Source: Promicromonospora sp049532985 (GTDB lineage: Bacteria > Actinomycetota > Actinomycetes > Actinomycetales > Cellulomonadaceae). From it: DNA of 64,000 nt. The stretch covers positions 3,224,001-3,288,000 of the forward strand of contig NZ_CP186693.1 in NCBI RefSeq assembly GCF_049532985.1. The letters are read 5' to 3'. Positions 25,102-32,765 of this stretch are shown here, one piece after another. A program made the position numbers and the translations under genes. The number at the start of each line of letters is the position of its first letter. Position 1 is the stretch's first letter. The notes under the pieces were generated by a model that worked only from the letters and a program-made list of their open reading frames with translations, was not told the origin of the DNA and did not search any database.

Positions 25102-25763
25102 GAGGCGAGGACCTTCGACATGTCCTGGACGGCGTGCCAGGCGCCGAGCGGGGTGCCGGTCACCTTCGACCGGCCTCGCCGCATGCGGTAGGGCACGTCC
25201 ACCTCCGCCACGAGCCAGCCGGCCTCGGCGGCCGCGACGAGCGTCTCCAGGGGGTAGCCGCTGCGCCGGTCGCGCAGGCCGAGGGCGAGCAGGGGTTCAC
25301 GCCGGGCGGCGCGCATGGGCCCGATGTCGCGGACGGCGACGCCCGTACGGCGGCGTACGCGCCGGGCCAGCTCGGCGTTGGCCAGGCGCAGGTGCCAGGG
25401 CCAGGCGCCCGGCTCCGGGCGGCGGCGGCCGAGCACGAGGTCGGCCTGGCCATCGAGCACCGGGCCGGTGACGCGGGGCAGGTCCGCGGGGTCGAGGCTC
25501 GCGTCGGCGTCGCAGAACGCGACCACGTCCGCGGTCGCGGCCTCCAGCCCGGCGGCGCACGCGGCGCCGTACCCGCGCTGCTCGGCCCGGACCACGAGGG
25601 CGCCGTGCTCACGGGCGACCTCGGCGGACCCGTCGGTGGACCCGTTGTCCACCACCACCGCACGCACCCCGTCCGGGAGGCGGGGAAGCAGCCAGGCGAG
25701 GCCCTCGGCCTCGTCCAGGCAGGGCAGGACCAGGTCCACGGTCGGGTCGGGTGTCGGCAGCAT
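25098..25763 (-). CDS. Glycosyltransferase family 2
   Basis: This 221-residue GT-A enzyme shows LVLPCLDEAEGLAWLL, VVVDNGSTDGS and FCDADASLDP, the last being the DxD-type metal site. There is no C-terminal membrane anchor, so it is soluble or peripheral. It opens the operon with the DUF2064 protein and the methyltransferase. A -10-like TAACGT lies seven bases before the ATG, predicting a leaderless or very short leader, and regulator site B lies at -63 to -46. Confidence 0.88.
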   Translation of the reverse strand: MLPTPDPTVDLVLPCLDEAEGLAWLLPRLPDGVRAVVVDNGSTDGSAEVAREHGALVVRAEQRGYGAACAAGLEAATADVVAFCDADASLDPADLPRVTGPVLDGQADLVLGRRRPEPGAWPWHLRLANAELARRVRRRTGVAVRDIGPMRAARREPLLALGLRDRRSGYPLETLVAAAEAGWLVAEVDVPYRMRRGRSKVTGTPLGAWHAVQDMSKVLAS

Positions 25764-25808
25764 GTCCTCGACGTTAGGCGCCGGACCTGCACGGAGGTAC
25801 GCCGACCG

Positions 25809-25826
25809 ACCTGACAGATACCTGAC
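25809..25826 (-). promoter_or_regulatory. Response-regulator-type direct repeat, site B
   Basis: Read on the minus strand this is GTCAGGTATCTGTCAGGT, with GTCAG repeated at an 11-base period. It lies between the divergent GT2 operon (46 bases away) and the response regulator gene (74 bases away), so autoregulation and activation of the GT2 operon are both possible. Confidence 0.75.
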
Positions 25827-25900
25827 GTCCGATGCCGTGGGGCGGCCTGTCCCCGTCGTGCGGCCGGTCCGGCCCGGCACGCCGTGGCTATGGTTTCCGT

Positions 25901-26626
25901 ATGACAAAGGTTCTCGTGGTGGACGACGACGCCCTGGTGGCCTCCAGCGTCGCCGCCTACCTCACCGCGGCCGGCCACGACCCGCGCACCGCGACCGACG
26001 CCGTGGAGGGCGAGCGTGCGTGGCGGACGTGGCAGCCGGACGCGGTGGTGCTCGACGTGCGCCTGCCGGGCAGCTCGGGCCTGGAGATGCTGACCCGGCG
26101 CCGGCGGGACGGCGACGCGACACCGGTGCTCCTGCTGTCGGGCCTGTCGAGTGCCGACGACCGGGTGGTCGGCCTGGAGCACGGGGCCGACGACTACGTG
26201 ACCAAGCCGTTCGACGCCCGGGAGCTCGTGCTGCGCGTCGAGGCGCTGCTGCGCCGCGGACCGTTCGACGTGCAGCACGCGCCCGTGCGCCTGGAGGTGG
26301 GCGGGCTGGTGCTCGACGGTGCCTCGCGCACGGTCAGCTACCGGGGCCGCGTGGAGGAGCTGACGCCGCGGGAGTTCGCGCTGCTGAGCTTCCTCGCCCA
26401 GCGGCCCGGGCACCCGTTCGGCCGGCGGGAGCTCCTGCGCCGGGTCTGGGGCTGGTCGTTCGGCGACGACTCGACCGTGATGGTCCACGTGCGGCGGCTG
26501 CGCAGGAAGCTCGAGGACGATCCGGCCCGGCCCGCGCTGATCGTGAACCTGCGCGGCAGCGGGTACGCGCTGATGCCGGAGGCGGGTGCGCCCGTCGCCC
26601 CGGGCTCGACGGAGGCCGCGCGATGA
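25901..26626 (+). CDS. OmpR-family response regulator
   Basis: This 241-residue protein has a receiver domain with the acidic pair VVDDD, phosphoacceptor Asp52 (VLDVRLPG) and Lys102 (VTKPF). A winged helix follows (LTPREFALLSFLAQRPG to VMVHVRRLRRKLEDD). TATGGT six bases before the ATG suggests a leaderless mRNA. The stop overlaps the kinase start by four bases. The three direct-repeat sites around this gene are the expected targets. Confidence 0.95.
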   Translation: MTKVLVVDDDALVASSVAAYLTAAGHDPRTATDAVEGERAWRTWQPDAVVLDVRLPGSSGLEMLTRRRRDGDATPVLLLSGLSSADDRVVGLEHGADDYVTKPFDARELVLRVEALLRRGPFDVQHAPVRLEVGGLVLDGASRTVSYRGRVEELTPREFALLSFLAQRPGHPFGRRELLRRVWGWSFGDDSTVMVHVRRLRRKLEDDPARPALIVNLRGSGYALMPEAGAPVAPGSTEAAR

Positions 26627-27750
26627 CCGACGTCCAGTTCATGGTGCTCGTCACCGTCGCGTGCTCGGTCGTGTCCGGCGTGGTGGGCATCGTCGCGATC
26701 CGGGTGGCCCGCCGCCTGTCGCTCATGCTCGCCCTGCTCCTGGCCGCGCTGATCCCGGTCGCCGCGGTGGTCGCGGCGCTGGCGGTCAACGTGTCGGCGA
26801 TGTTCATCTCCCCGCACGACGCGTCGGTGGTCTGGCTCGTGCTCGGCACGGCGACCGTGCTGGAGGTGCTGCTCGCCCTGGCACTGGGCCGGATGGTGGG
26901 CCAGGAGGTGCTGCTGGTCGCCGACGGCGCGCGGCGGCTCGGTCAGGTGCCGTTCCCCGGCGAGGACGCCCCGCCCGCGGCATACCGCGCGGCGGTGCCC
27001 GCCCCGGAGACGGCCGAGCTGGCGGCGGTGATGGCCGAGCTGGAGGCGACGCGCGCCCGGCTGGACGCGTCCCGTGCCGCCGAGCGGGCGGCCCAGGACG
27101 CACGCCGGCAGGTGGTCGGCTTCGTCAGCCACGACCTGGTCTCGCCGTTGTCGGGCATCCGCGCGGCGACGGACGGGCTGCGGGACGGCGCGTTCCCGGA
27201 CCCGACCACGGCGCTGGACGGCATCGCCGCGGCCGTGGACCGGATGTCCCGGATGATCAGTGACCTGGGCGAGCTGTCCCGCTCGGACGAGCTGCCCCGC
27301 CGGGCCGCCCCCGGGCCCGTGGACATGGGCTCGGTGCTCGAGGGCGTGCTGGCGCACGCCCGCCCGGCCGCGGCGGAGCACGGCGTGGAGCTCGCGGAGT
27401 CGGTGGCCGGGGCCGTCCGGGTGCAGGGCGACCGGGACGAGCTGAGCCGGGTGCTGGACAACCTGGTGTCCAACGCGATCCGGTCCAGCGGCCCGGGCGG
27501 CCGCGTGCTGGTGGGCGTCACGAGCCAGGACGGCTTCGCCCGGCTCTCGGTGCGCGACACCTGCGGCGGCATCCCCGACGACGAGGTGCCGCACATGTTC
27601 CGCGCGGGCTATCAGGGTGACAAGGCGGGCGGCTCGGGCCTGGGCCTCGCCTACGTCGACCGGGTGGTCGACGAGCACGGCGGCAAGGTGTCGGTGCGCA
27701 GCACCAGCGCGGGCTGCGACGTCGAGGTGCGGCTGCCCGCCGCCGAGTGA
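26623..27750 (+). CDS. Sensor histidine kinase
   Basis: This 375-residue kinase has three or so membrane segments in the first 95 residues with almost no extracytoplasmic loop, then a HAMP-like linker and coiled coil (residues 100-160). The phosphoacceptor lies in FVSHDLVSPLSG (His170). The N box is DNLVSNAIRSSG, and the ATP lid ends GGSGLGLAYV. The missing sensor domain suggests that it detects a membrane-borne signal, such as a state of the membrane oxidoreductase or a lipid. It partners the upstream regulator. Confidence 0.93.
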   Translation: MTDVQFMVLVTVACSVVSGVVGIVAIRVARRLSLMLALLLAALIPVAAVVAALAVNVSAMFISPHDASVVWLVLGTATVLEVLLALALGRMVGQEVLLVADGARRLGQVPFPGEDAPPAAYRAAVPAPETAELAAVMAELEATRARLDASRAAERAAQDARRQVVGFVSHDLVSPLSGIRAATDGLRDGAFPDPTTALDGIAAAVDRMSRMISDLGELSRSDELPRRAAPGPVDMGSVLEGVLAHARPAAAEHGVELAESVAGAVRVQGDRDELSRVLDNLVSNAIRSSGPGGRVLVGVTSQDGFARLSVRDTCGGIPDDEVPHMFRAGYQGDKAGGSGLGLAYVDRVVDEHGGKVSVRSTSAGCDVEVRLPAAE

Positions 27751-27783
27751 GGCGCGGGCCCGCCACCGGACGAGGCGCGCGGG

Positions 27784-28794
27784 TCAGGTCAGGGTGGCCA
27801 GCCCCTCGGCCAGCCCCACGCGGGCGCGCCAGCCCAGGGCCGCGGCCGCGGCCTCGCTCGACGCGGTGACGTGCCGCACGTCGCCGAGCCGGTAGCCGCC
27901 GGTCACCACGGGTTCCGGCCCCGCGAGGAGCTTCGAGGTGACCTGGGCCATCTCGCCCACGGTGGTCACCACCCCGGAGCCGATGTTCAGCGGCGTCACG
28001 TTCCCCGCCGTCTGGGGTGCGGCGACCGCCGCGACCACCGCGCGGGCCACGTCACCGACGTGGACGAAGTCCCGGCGCTGCTGCCCGTCCTCCAGGACCG
28101 TCGGGGCCTCGCCCCGCTCGACCGCCGCGCGGAACAGAGCCGCCACCCCGGCGTAGGGGGTGTCCCGGGGCATGCCCGGCCCGTAGACGTTGTGGAAGCG
28201 CAGCGCGGTCGCGCTGCCACCGGTCTGCCGTGCCCACGCCGCGAGCAGCGCCTCGCCGTGGGCCTTGGTCGCCGCGTACACGTTGCGCGGGTCGAGCCGC
28301 GCGTCCTCGCCGACCAGGCCGGGCCGCAGCGGCGCCGAGCACACCGTGCAGCGTGGTTCGAACAGCCCCGCCTCCAGGTCCTCGGCACGGCGCGGCGGCG
28401 GCGCCACCTGGCCGTGCTCACGGCAGTCGTAGCGCCCCTCGCCGTACACGACCATCGAGCTCGCGTACACGACGTGCGGCACCTGCGCGGCACGCAGCAG
28501 GACGGCGGTACCGAGGTCGTTGGAGGAGACGTAGTCGTCGATGTCTGCCAGCGACACCCCCAGGCCGACCTTCGCCGCGAGGTGCACCACCGCGTCGCAT
28601 CCCGCGAGGACCCGCCCGACCACCTCCGGGTCGCGCACGTCGCCCACGACGGTGCGCCCGTCGACCACCGGCTCCCGGCCGTGGACGTCCTCGCGCAGCG
28701 AGTCCAGCACCACCACCTCGTCGCCGCGCCGGGTCAGCTCCGCGACCACCTCCCGGCCGATGAACCCGGCTCCTCCCGTCACCAGCACCCGCAT
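27784..28794 (-). CDS. NAD-dependent sugar epimerase/dehydratase with cysteine insertion
   Basis: This 336-residue extended SDR has the motif TGGAGFIG at residue 8, YASSMVVYGEG and the catalytic YAATK. Between them an insertion of about 45 residues contains CREHG and CTVC, four potential zinc ligands not usual in UDP-glucose 4-epimerases. The start is the ATG at 28794 because GAGAGGGGA lies just upstream. It converges on the kinase gene and is divergent from the MTA phosphorylase gene, with regulator site C between them. Confidence 0.88.
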   Translation of the reverse strand: MRVLVTGGAGFIGREVVAELTRRGDEVVVLDSLREDVHGREPVVDGRTVVGDVRDPEVVGRVLAGCDAVVHLAAKVGLGVSLADIDDYVSSNDLGTAVLLRAAQVPHVVYASSMVVYGEGRYDCREHGQVAPPPRRAEDLEAGLFEPRCTVCSAPLRPGLVGEDARLDPRNVYAATKAHGEALLAAWARQTGGSATALRFHNVYGPGMPRDTPYAGVAALFRAAVERGEAPTVLEDGQQRRDFVHVGDVARAVVAAVAAPQTAGNVTPLNIGSGVVTTVGEMAQVTSKLLAGPEPVVTGGYRLGDVRHVTASSEAAAAALGWRARVGLAEGLATLT

Positions 28795-28898
28795 CCTCGT
28801 CCCCTCTCGCACGACGTCCCGTTCGTGGTGTCTCGTTCGTGGTGTCTCGGTCCTGGTGTCGAGTCAACCGCCGGGGACCGGCCGGCGCGAGCGCCTGA

Positions 28899-28916
28899 AC
28901 CTGACCATCTGCTGAC
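28899..28916 (-). promoter_or_regulatory. Response-regulator-type direct repeat, site C
   Basis: On the minus strand this reads GTCAGCAGATGGTCAGGT, again GTCAG-N6-GTCAGGT with the 11-base period. It lies between the divergent epimerase and MTA phosphorylase genes, 52 bases before the latter and 104 before the former. Confidence 0.7.
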
Positions 28917-28968
28917 GGCGCGGCCGCGGCGCCCCTCCGGCGGGGACGTCCGGCCTAGCCTGGGCAGC

Positions 28969-29769
28969 ATGAGCGCACCCATCGGGATCATCGGCGGATC
29001 CGGCATGTACGAGCTGCTGACGGAGACGGAGCCGGTCCACGTCGACACCCCCTACGGCCCTCCGTCGGAGGCCCCGGCCCGGGGCGTGCTCGGCGGACGC
29101 GAGGTGGTGTTCCTGCCGCGGCACGGCGCCGACCACCGGTTCGCGCCCCACCGCGTCCCCTACCGGGCGAACCTCTGGGCACTGCGCGCGCTCGGCGTCC
29201 GCCAGGTCGTGACGTCGTGCGCGGTGGGCGGGCTCGTGCCGGAGCTGACCGCCGGGACGGTCGTCGTGCCCGACCAGGTGATCGACCGCACCTGGGACCG
29301 CGAGCACACCTACTACGACGTGGAGGGCCCCGTGGTCCACGTCCCGTTCGCCGACCCGTACTGCCCGCGCGGCCGGGCCGCCGCGGTCGCGGCGGCCCAG
29401 GCCGGCCCGCTGCCGGCCGTGGACGGCGGCACGATGGTCGTCATCCAGGGCCCGCGGTTCTCGTCGCGCGCGGAGTCGAGGCGCAACGCCCGCGACGGCG
29501 GGACGCTCGTCAACATGACCGCGATGCCCGAGACCGCGCTGGCCCGCGAGCTCGCCCTGTGCTGCACCACGCTCGCGCTCGTCACGGACGCGGACGCCGG
29601 CGTCGAGGGCGGCGAGCACGTCACGCAGGCGGCGGTGCTGGAGCTGTTCGCACAGAACGTCACGAAGCTCGCCGGCGTCCTGGAGGCCACGGTCGCGGCC
29701 CTGCCCGACGACGAGTGCACGTGCCACCAGGTGCTCGACGGCCAGAAGCTGCCGATCACCCTGCCCTGA
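28969..29769 (+). CDS. mtnP: S-methyl-5'-thioadenosine phosphorylase (or 6-oxopurine phosphorylase)
   Basis: This 266-residue cytoplasmic phosphorylase splits methylthioadenosine, a by-product of SAM use, into adenine and methylthioribose 1-phosphate. Visible signatures are IGIIGGSGMY at the start, LPRHGADHRFAPHRVPYRAN, SCAVGGLVP, the phosphate and purine site in NMTAMPETALARE and a late LVTDADAG. The Asp residues near that site leave methylthioinosine or a 6-oxopurine as alternatives. TAGCCT (28956-28961) lies seven bases before the ATG, so the mRNA is probably leaderless. Confidence 0.88.
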   Translation: MSAPIGIIGGSGMYELLTETEPVHVDTPYGPPSEAPARGVLGGREVVFLPRHGADHRFAPHRVPYRANLWALRALGVRQVVTSCAVGGLVPELTAGTVVVPDQVIDRTWDREHTYYDVEGPVVHVPFADPYCPRGRAAAVAAAQAGPLPAVDGGTMVVIQGPRFSSRAESRRNARDGGTLVNMTAMPETALARELALCCTTLALVTDADAGVEGGEHVTQAAVLELFAQNVTKLAGVLEATVAALPDDECTCHQVLDGQKLPITLP

Positions 29770-29780
29770 CCCCGGTCAGG
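29765..29780. terminator. Short inverted repeat over convergent stop codons
   Basis: CCTGACC (29765-29771) pairs with GGTCAGG (29774-29780) with only two bases between. It spans the ends of the MTA phosphorylase and the opposing hydrolase genes. The loop is too short for a good terminator, so the call is tentative. Confidence 0.3.
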
Positions 29781-30600
29781 ACCGGATGAAGTCCAGCAGG
29801 TCGGCGTTGATGACGTCCGCGTGCGTGGTCGGCATGCCGTGCGGGAAGCCCTCGTAGGTCATCAGCGTGCCGTTCGGGAGCAGCTCGGCCGACTTCGGGC
29901 CCGCGTTGGCGTACGGGACGATCTGGTCGTCGTCGCCGTGCATCACCAGCACCGGCACGGTGATCGCGCGCAGGTCCTCCGTGAAGTCGGTCTCGGAGAA
30001 GGCGGCGATGCCGTCGTAGTGCGCCTTCGCGCCGCCCGCCATGCCCTGGCGCCACCAGTTGCGCACCAGCGGCTCGCGCGTCTCGACGCCGGGCCGGTTG
30101 AACCCGTAGAACGGCCCTGCCGGGAGGGCGTGGTAGAACTCGGCGCGGCTGGCGGCGAGCTGGGCCCGCAGGTCGTCGAACACGCTCTTCGGCAGCCCGT
30201 CGGGGTTCGCGTCGGTCTGCACCATGAGCGGCGGCACGGCGGCGATGATCGCCGCCTTGGCCACCCGGTCCGCACCGTGCCGGGCGATGTAGTGCACCAC
30301 CTCGCCGCCGCCGGTGGAGTGCCCCACGTGCACGGCGTCGTGCAGGTCGAGGTACGTGGTCAGCGCGGCGAGGTCGGCGGCGTAGTGGTCCATGTCGTGG
30401 CCGTCCGCCACCTGCGTCGACCGGCCGTGTCCCCGCCGGTCGTGGGCGATCACGCGGTAGCCCTGCTGGAGGAAGAACAGCAGCTGGGCGTCCCAGTCGT
30501 CCGACGACAGGGGCCAGCCGTGGCTGAACACGATCGGCTGGCCGCTGCCCCAGTCCTTGTAGAAGATCTCGACACCGTCGTCCGTGACAATCTTGGGCAC
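29776..30600 (-). CDS. Alpha/beta hydrolase, non-haem chloroperoxidase type
   Basis: This 274-residue protein matches cofactor-free haloperoxidase/esterase enzymes: FSHGWPLSSDDWD, HDRRGHGRS, nucleophile GHSTGGG, acid in GDDDQIVP and His in GFPHGM. In vivo such proteins are usually esterases or lactonases, and peroxidase activity is a side reaction. The GTG start is preceded by GGGAGACGGG. It lies about 195 bases behind the Lrp gene on the same strand, separated by direct repeats, so it probably has its own promoter. Confidence 0.85.
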   Translation of the reverse strand: MPKIVTDDGVEIFYKDWGSGQPIVFSHGWPLSSDDWDAQLLFFLQQGYRVIAHDRRGHGRSTQVADGHDMDHYAADLAALTTYLDLHDAVHVGHSTGGGEVVHYIARHGADRVAKAAIIAAVPPLMVQTDANPDGLPKSVFDDLRAQLAASRAEFYHALPAGPFYGFNRPGVETREPLVRNWWRQGMAGGAKAHYDGIAAFSETDFTEDLRAITVPVLVMHGDDDQIVPYANAGPKSAELLPNGTLMTYEGFPHGMPTTHADVINADLLDFIRS

Positions 30601-30744
30601 GTTCCCGTCTCCCTTCGCGGTGCGAGGCGCCACCTCGCCCGGCAAGGCTCCTCGGGGCCGACGGCGGCGCCGGTCCCGCCCCCTACGACAGGATCCGACG
30701 GCGCGGCGGTGCGCGCAGGGCGGGCGGGGTCACCGGGGCGAGAA

Positions 30745-30783
30745 ACCCGGGTGATAAACCCGGGCGACGGAGCCGGGTGATGC
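30745..30783. repeat. Three 13-base tandem repeats upstream of the hydrolase
   Basis: ACCCGGGTGATAA, ACCCGGGCGACGG and AGCCGGGTGATGC follow each other without gaps. They sit in the 194-base gap before the chloroperoxidase-type gene and could be a multi-site regulator target. Confidence 0.4.
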
Positions 30784-30794
30784 GCCGGCAGAGC

Positions 30795-31817
30795 TCAGCC
30801 GCCGGCGATCTCCGCGGCCTGCGCCCGCCACCACGGCGTCTCGACGAAGCCCCGCTTGAGGTACAGCACCTCCAGCGACGCGTTCCAGCCCTCGACCCCG
30901 TCCAGCCGCGCGAGCGACCCGGTGATGAAGGCGTACAGCTCCTCCACCGTGGGCGTGATGATCTCGCAGAGCAGCGAGTTCTCGTCGAGCATCGCCGCCA
31001 GGTAGCGCACGAACGGGTACCTGGCCAGCTCGTGGGCCACGGCGTCGAGACGCGACGGCGCGACCTTGACCGTCATGAGGGCCTCGGCGCTCATGCCGAG
31101 CGCGGCGGAGGGCACGAGCGTGAGCAGGCTGATGCACTGGGTGGCACGCAGGCGCTCGAAACGGCGGCGGACGCTGGACTCGTTCATGCCGACCTCGTCG
31201 GCGATGCTCTGGAACGTGCGCCGCCCGTCGTCCCGGAGGGCGGCGATGATCTTGCGGTCCGCGGCGTCGAAGTGCTCGGGCGTGCACTCGGCGGGCTCGG
31301 CGGCCTCGGCCTCGTCGCCCTCGGCGGGCGGGCCGAGCAGCTCGCGGTAGAGCTGCCGCCCCCAGTCGAAGCTCACCTTGTACACGTGCAGGATCAGGTC
31401 GCTGCGCCAGCGCACCACGCCGGGCACCGACTGCACCTCCTGCAGGATGCGCGCGTGGTGCGCCGCACCGCCGCGCACCACCAGCTCGAGGATGACGTCG
31501 TACCCGCCGGTGACGATGGTGCAGAACCGGACGTCCGGGTTGGCGGCGAGCGCCGCGGCGACCTGGACCTGGGTGCCGGTCGCGCAGTTGATCCGCACCC
31601 AGAACGAGTCGGAGGGCCCGTCCGCGCCGAGGGCGGGCACGGCGGCCACCCGGACCACGCCGTCGGCCAGGAGCTGCTGCCCCCGGCGGGAGACGGTGGT
31701 GACGGAGCCGTCGACGGCCTCGGCGACGGCTCGCCAGCTCGCCCGCCCGTCGTGCTGCAGCGCGACGACGATGCGCTTGTCGAGGTCGTCGAGGTCCTCC
31801 AGGGCGGCGAGGTTCAT
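30795..31817 (-). CDS. Double-domain Lrp/AsnC-family regulator
   Basis: This 340-residue protein consists of two Lrp units in tandem. The first HTH (DLDKRIVVALQHDGRASWRA) is at residues 10-50 with its RAM domain to about 150. The second HTH (DAADRKIIAALRDDGRRTFQS) is near residue 190, followed by another RAM domain. Such fusions can dimerise into a tetramer-like assembly and usually sense amino acids or peptides. The ATGA overlap with the S33-like hydrolase shows that it closes the peptide operon, which it may regulate. Confidence 0.9.
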   Translation of the reverse strand: MNLAALEDLDDLDKRIVVALQHDGRASWRAVAEAVDGSVTTVSRRGQQLLADGVVRVAAVPALGADGPSDSFWVRINCATGTQVQVAAALAANPDVRFCTIVTGGYDVILELVVRGGAAHHARILQEVQSVPGVVRWRSDLILHVYKVSFDWGRQLYRELLGPPAEGDEAEAAEPAECTPEHFDAADRKIIAALRDDGRRTFQSIADEVGMNESSVRRRFERLRATQCISLLTLVPSAALGMSAEALMTVKVAPSRLDAVAHELARYPFVRYLAAMLDENSLLCEIITPTVEELYAFITGSLARLDGVEGWNASLEVLYLKRGFVETPWWRAQAAEIAGG

Positions 31818-32704
31818 GCGTGCGGGTACGTCTCGTGCAGGAAGTCGCGCACCACCCGGGTCCACTCCTCGGCCTCCTCGATCTGGGGCGAGTGACCGGA
31901 CCGCTCGAAGACCGCGAGGCGGGCGTCCGGGATCAGCTCGGCGATGGTCTGCGAGCACGATACCGGGGTGATCCAGTCGGTCCGGCCCACGGTGACCAGT
32001 GTCGGGGCGGTGATGCCCGGGAGCTGGGGCTTGAGGTCGTAGGCGGGGAGGTTCACCGAGAACGCGTAGTTGTGCGCCTGGTAGCGGTAGGGGGTGGCCT
32101 GGACCTTGCGCTCGACGGCGGCAGGGTCGTACACGTAGTCGTACAGCGGCAGGATCTCGCGCCAGCAGTCGCGCAGGTCGTCGTCGTCCCGGACGCGGCC
32201 CTGGTCGATGCGGTCGAACTTCTCCATGTCGACGGTGACCCGGTCGGACGCGAGCGCGTTCTCCCGCGCCAGGTGGGCGTTGCCGTTGTCGGGCGACGTG
32301 TCGCGCAGCACCACGGCCGCCACCCGCCCGGGGTACCGGATCGCGTACTCCATGGCCATGAACCCGCCGTAGGAACCGCCGGCGATCGCGACCCGCTCGG
32401 CCCCGGCCCACTCCCGCAGCGCGTCCAGGTCGGCGGCCCACTGCTCGTGGCTGAACGTGCCGGAGCCCTCGGACTCGCCGCTGCCGCGGGCGTCGAACAC
32501 GACCACGCGGTACTCGTCGGCGAGGCGGCCGAAGCTGGCCCGGGGCTCGGCCCGCGAGCCGAGACCCGGCGCGCCGTGATGGGTGAGGATCACGGGTGCG
32601 TCCTCGGGCCCGAGCACCTCGACGGCGAGCTCGTTGCCGTTGATCTCGACGCGCTGGGCGGTGCTGGTGGCGGCGGCGAACTCGGGCGAGACGTCGTCGG
32701 GCAT
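31814..32704 (-). CDS. Alpha/beta hydrolase, proline iminopeptidase-like (S33)
   Basis: This 296-residue enzyme has THHGAPGLGS, FDARGSGESEG, the nucleophile GGSYGGFMAMEYA, an Asp in VGRTDWITP and His in RSGHSPQIEE. The pattern resembles prolyl iminopeptidase and related amide or ester hydrolases. Together with the M19 dipeptidase, the M24 enzyme and the oligopeptide importer, this supports breakdown of an imported peptide-like substrate. The ATG follows GAGAGGA. A 61-base gap separates it from the M24 gene. Confidence 0.82.
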   Translation of the reverse strand: MPDDVSPEFAAATSTAQRVEINGNELAVEVLGPEDAPVILTHHGAPGLGSRAEPRASFGRLADEYRVVVFDARGSGESEGSGTFSHEQWAADLDALREWAGAERVAIAGGSYGGFMAMEYAIRYPGRVAAVVLRDTSPDNGNAHLARENALASDRVTVDMEKFDRIDQGRVRDDDDLRDCWREILPLYDYVYDPAAVERKVQATPYRYQAHNYAFSVNLPAYDLKPQLPGITAPTLVTVGRTDWITPVSCSQTIAELIPDARLAVFERSGHSPQIEEAEEWTRVVRDFLHETYPHA

Positions 32705-32765
32705 GGTGGGGTCCTCTCGTCGTGGGGCGGGGTGCGGGCAGGGTGCAGGCAGGGTGCGGGCCGGC

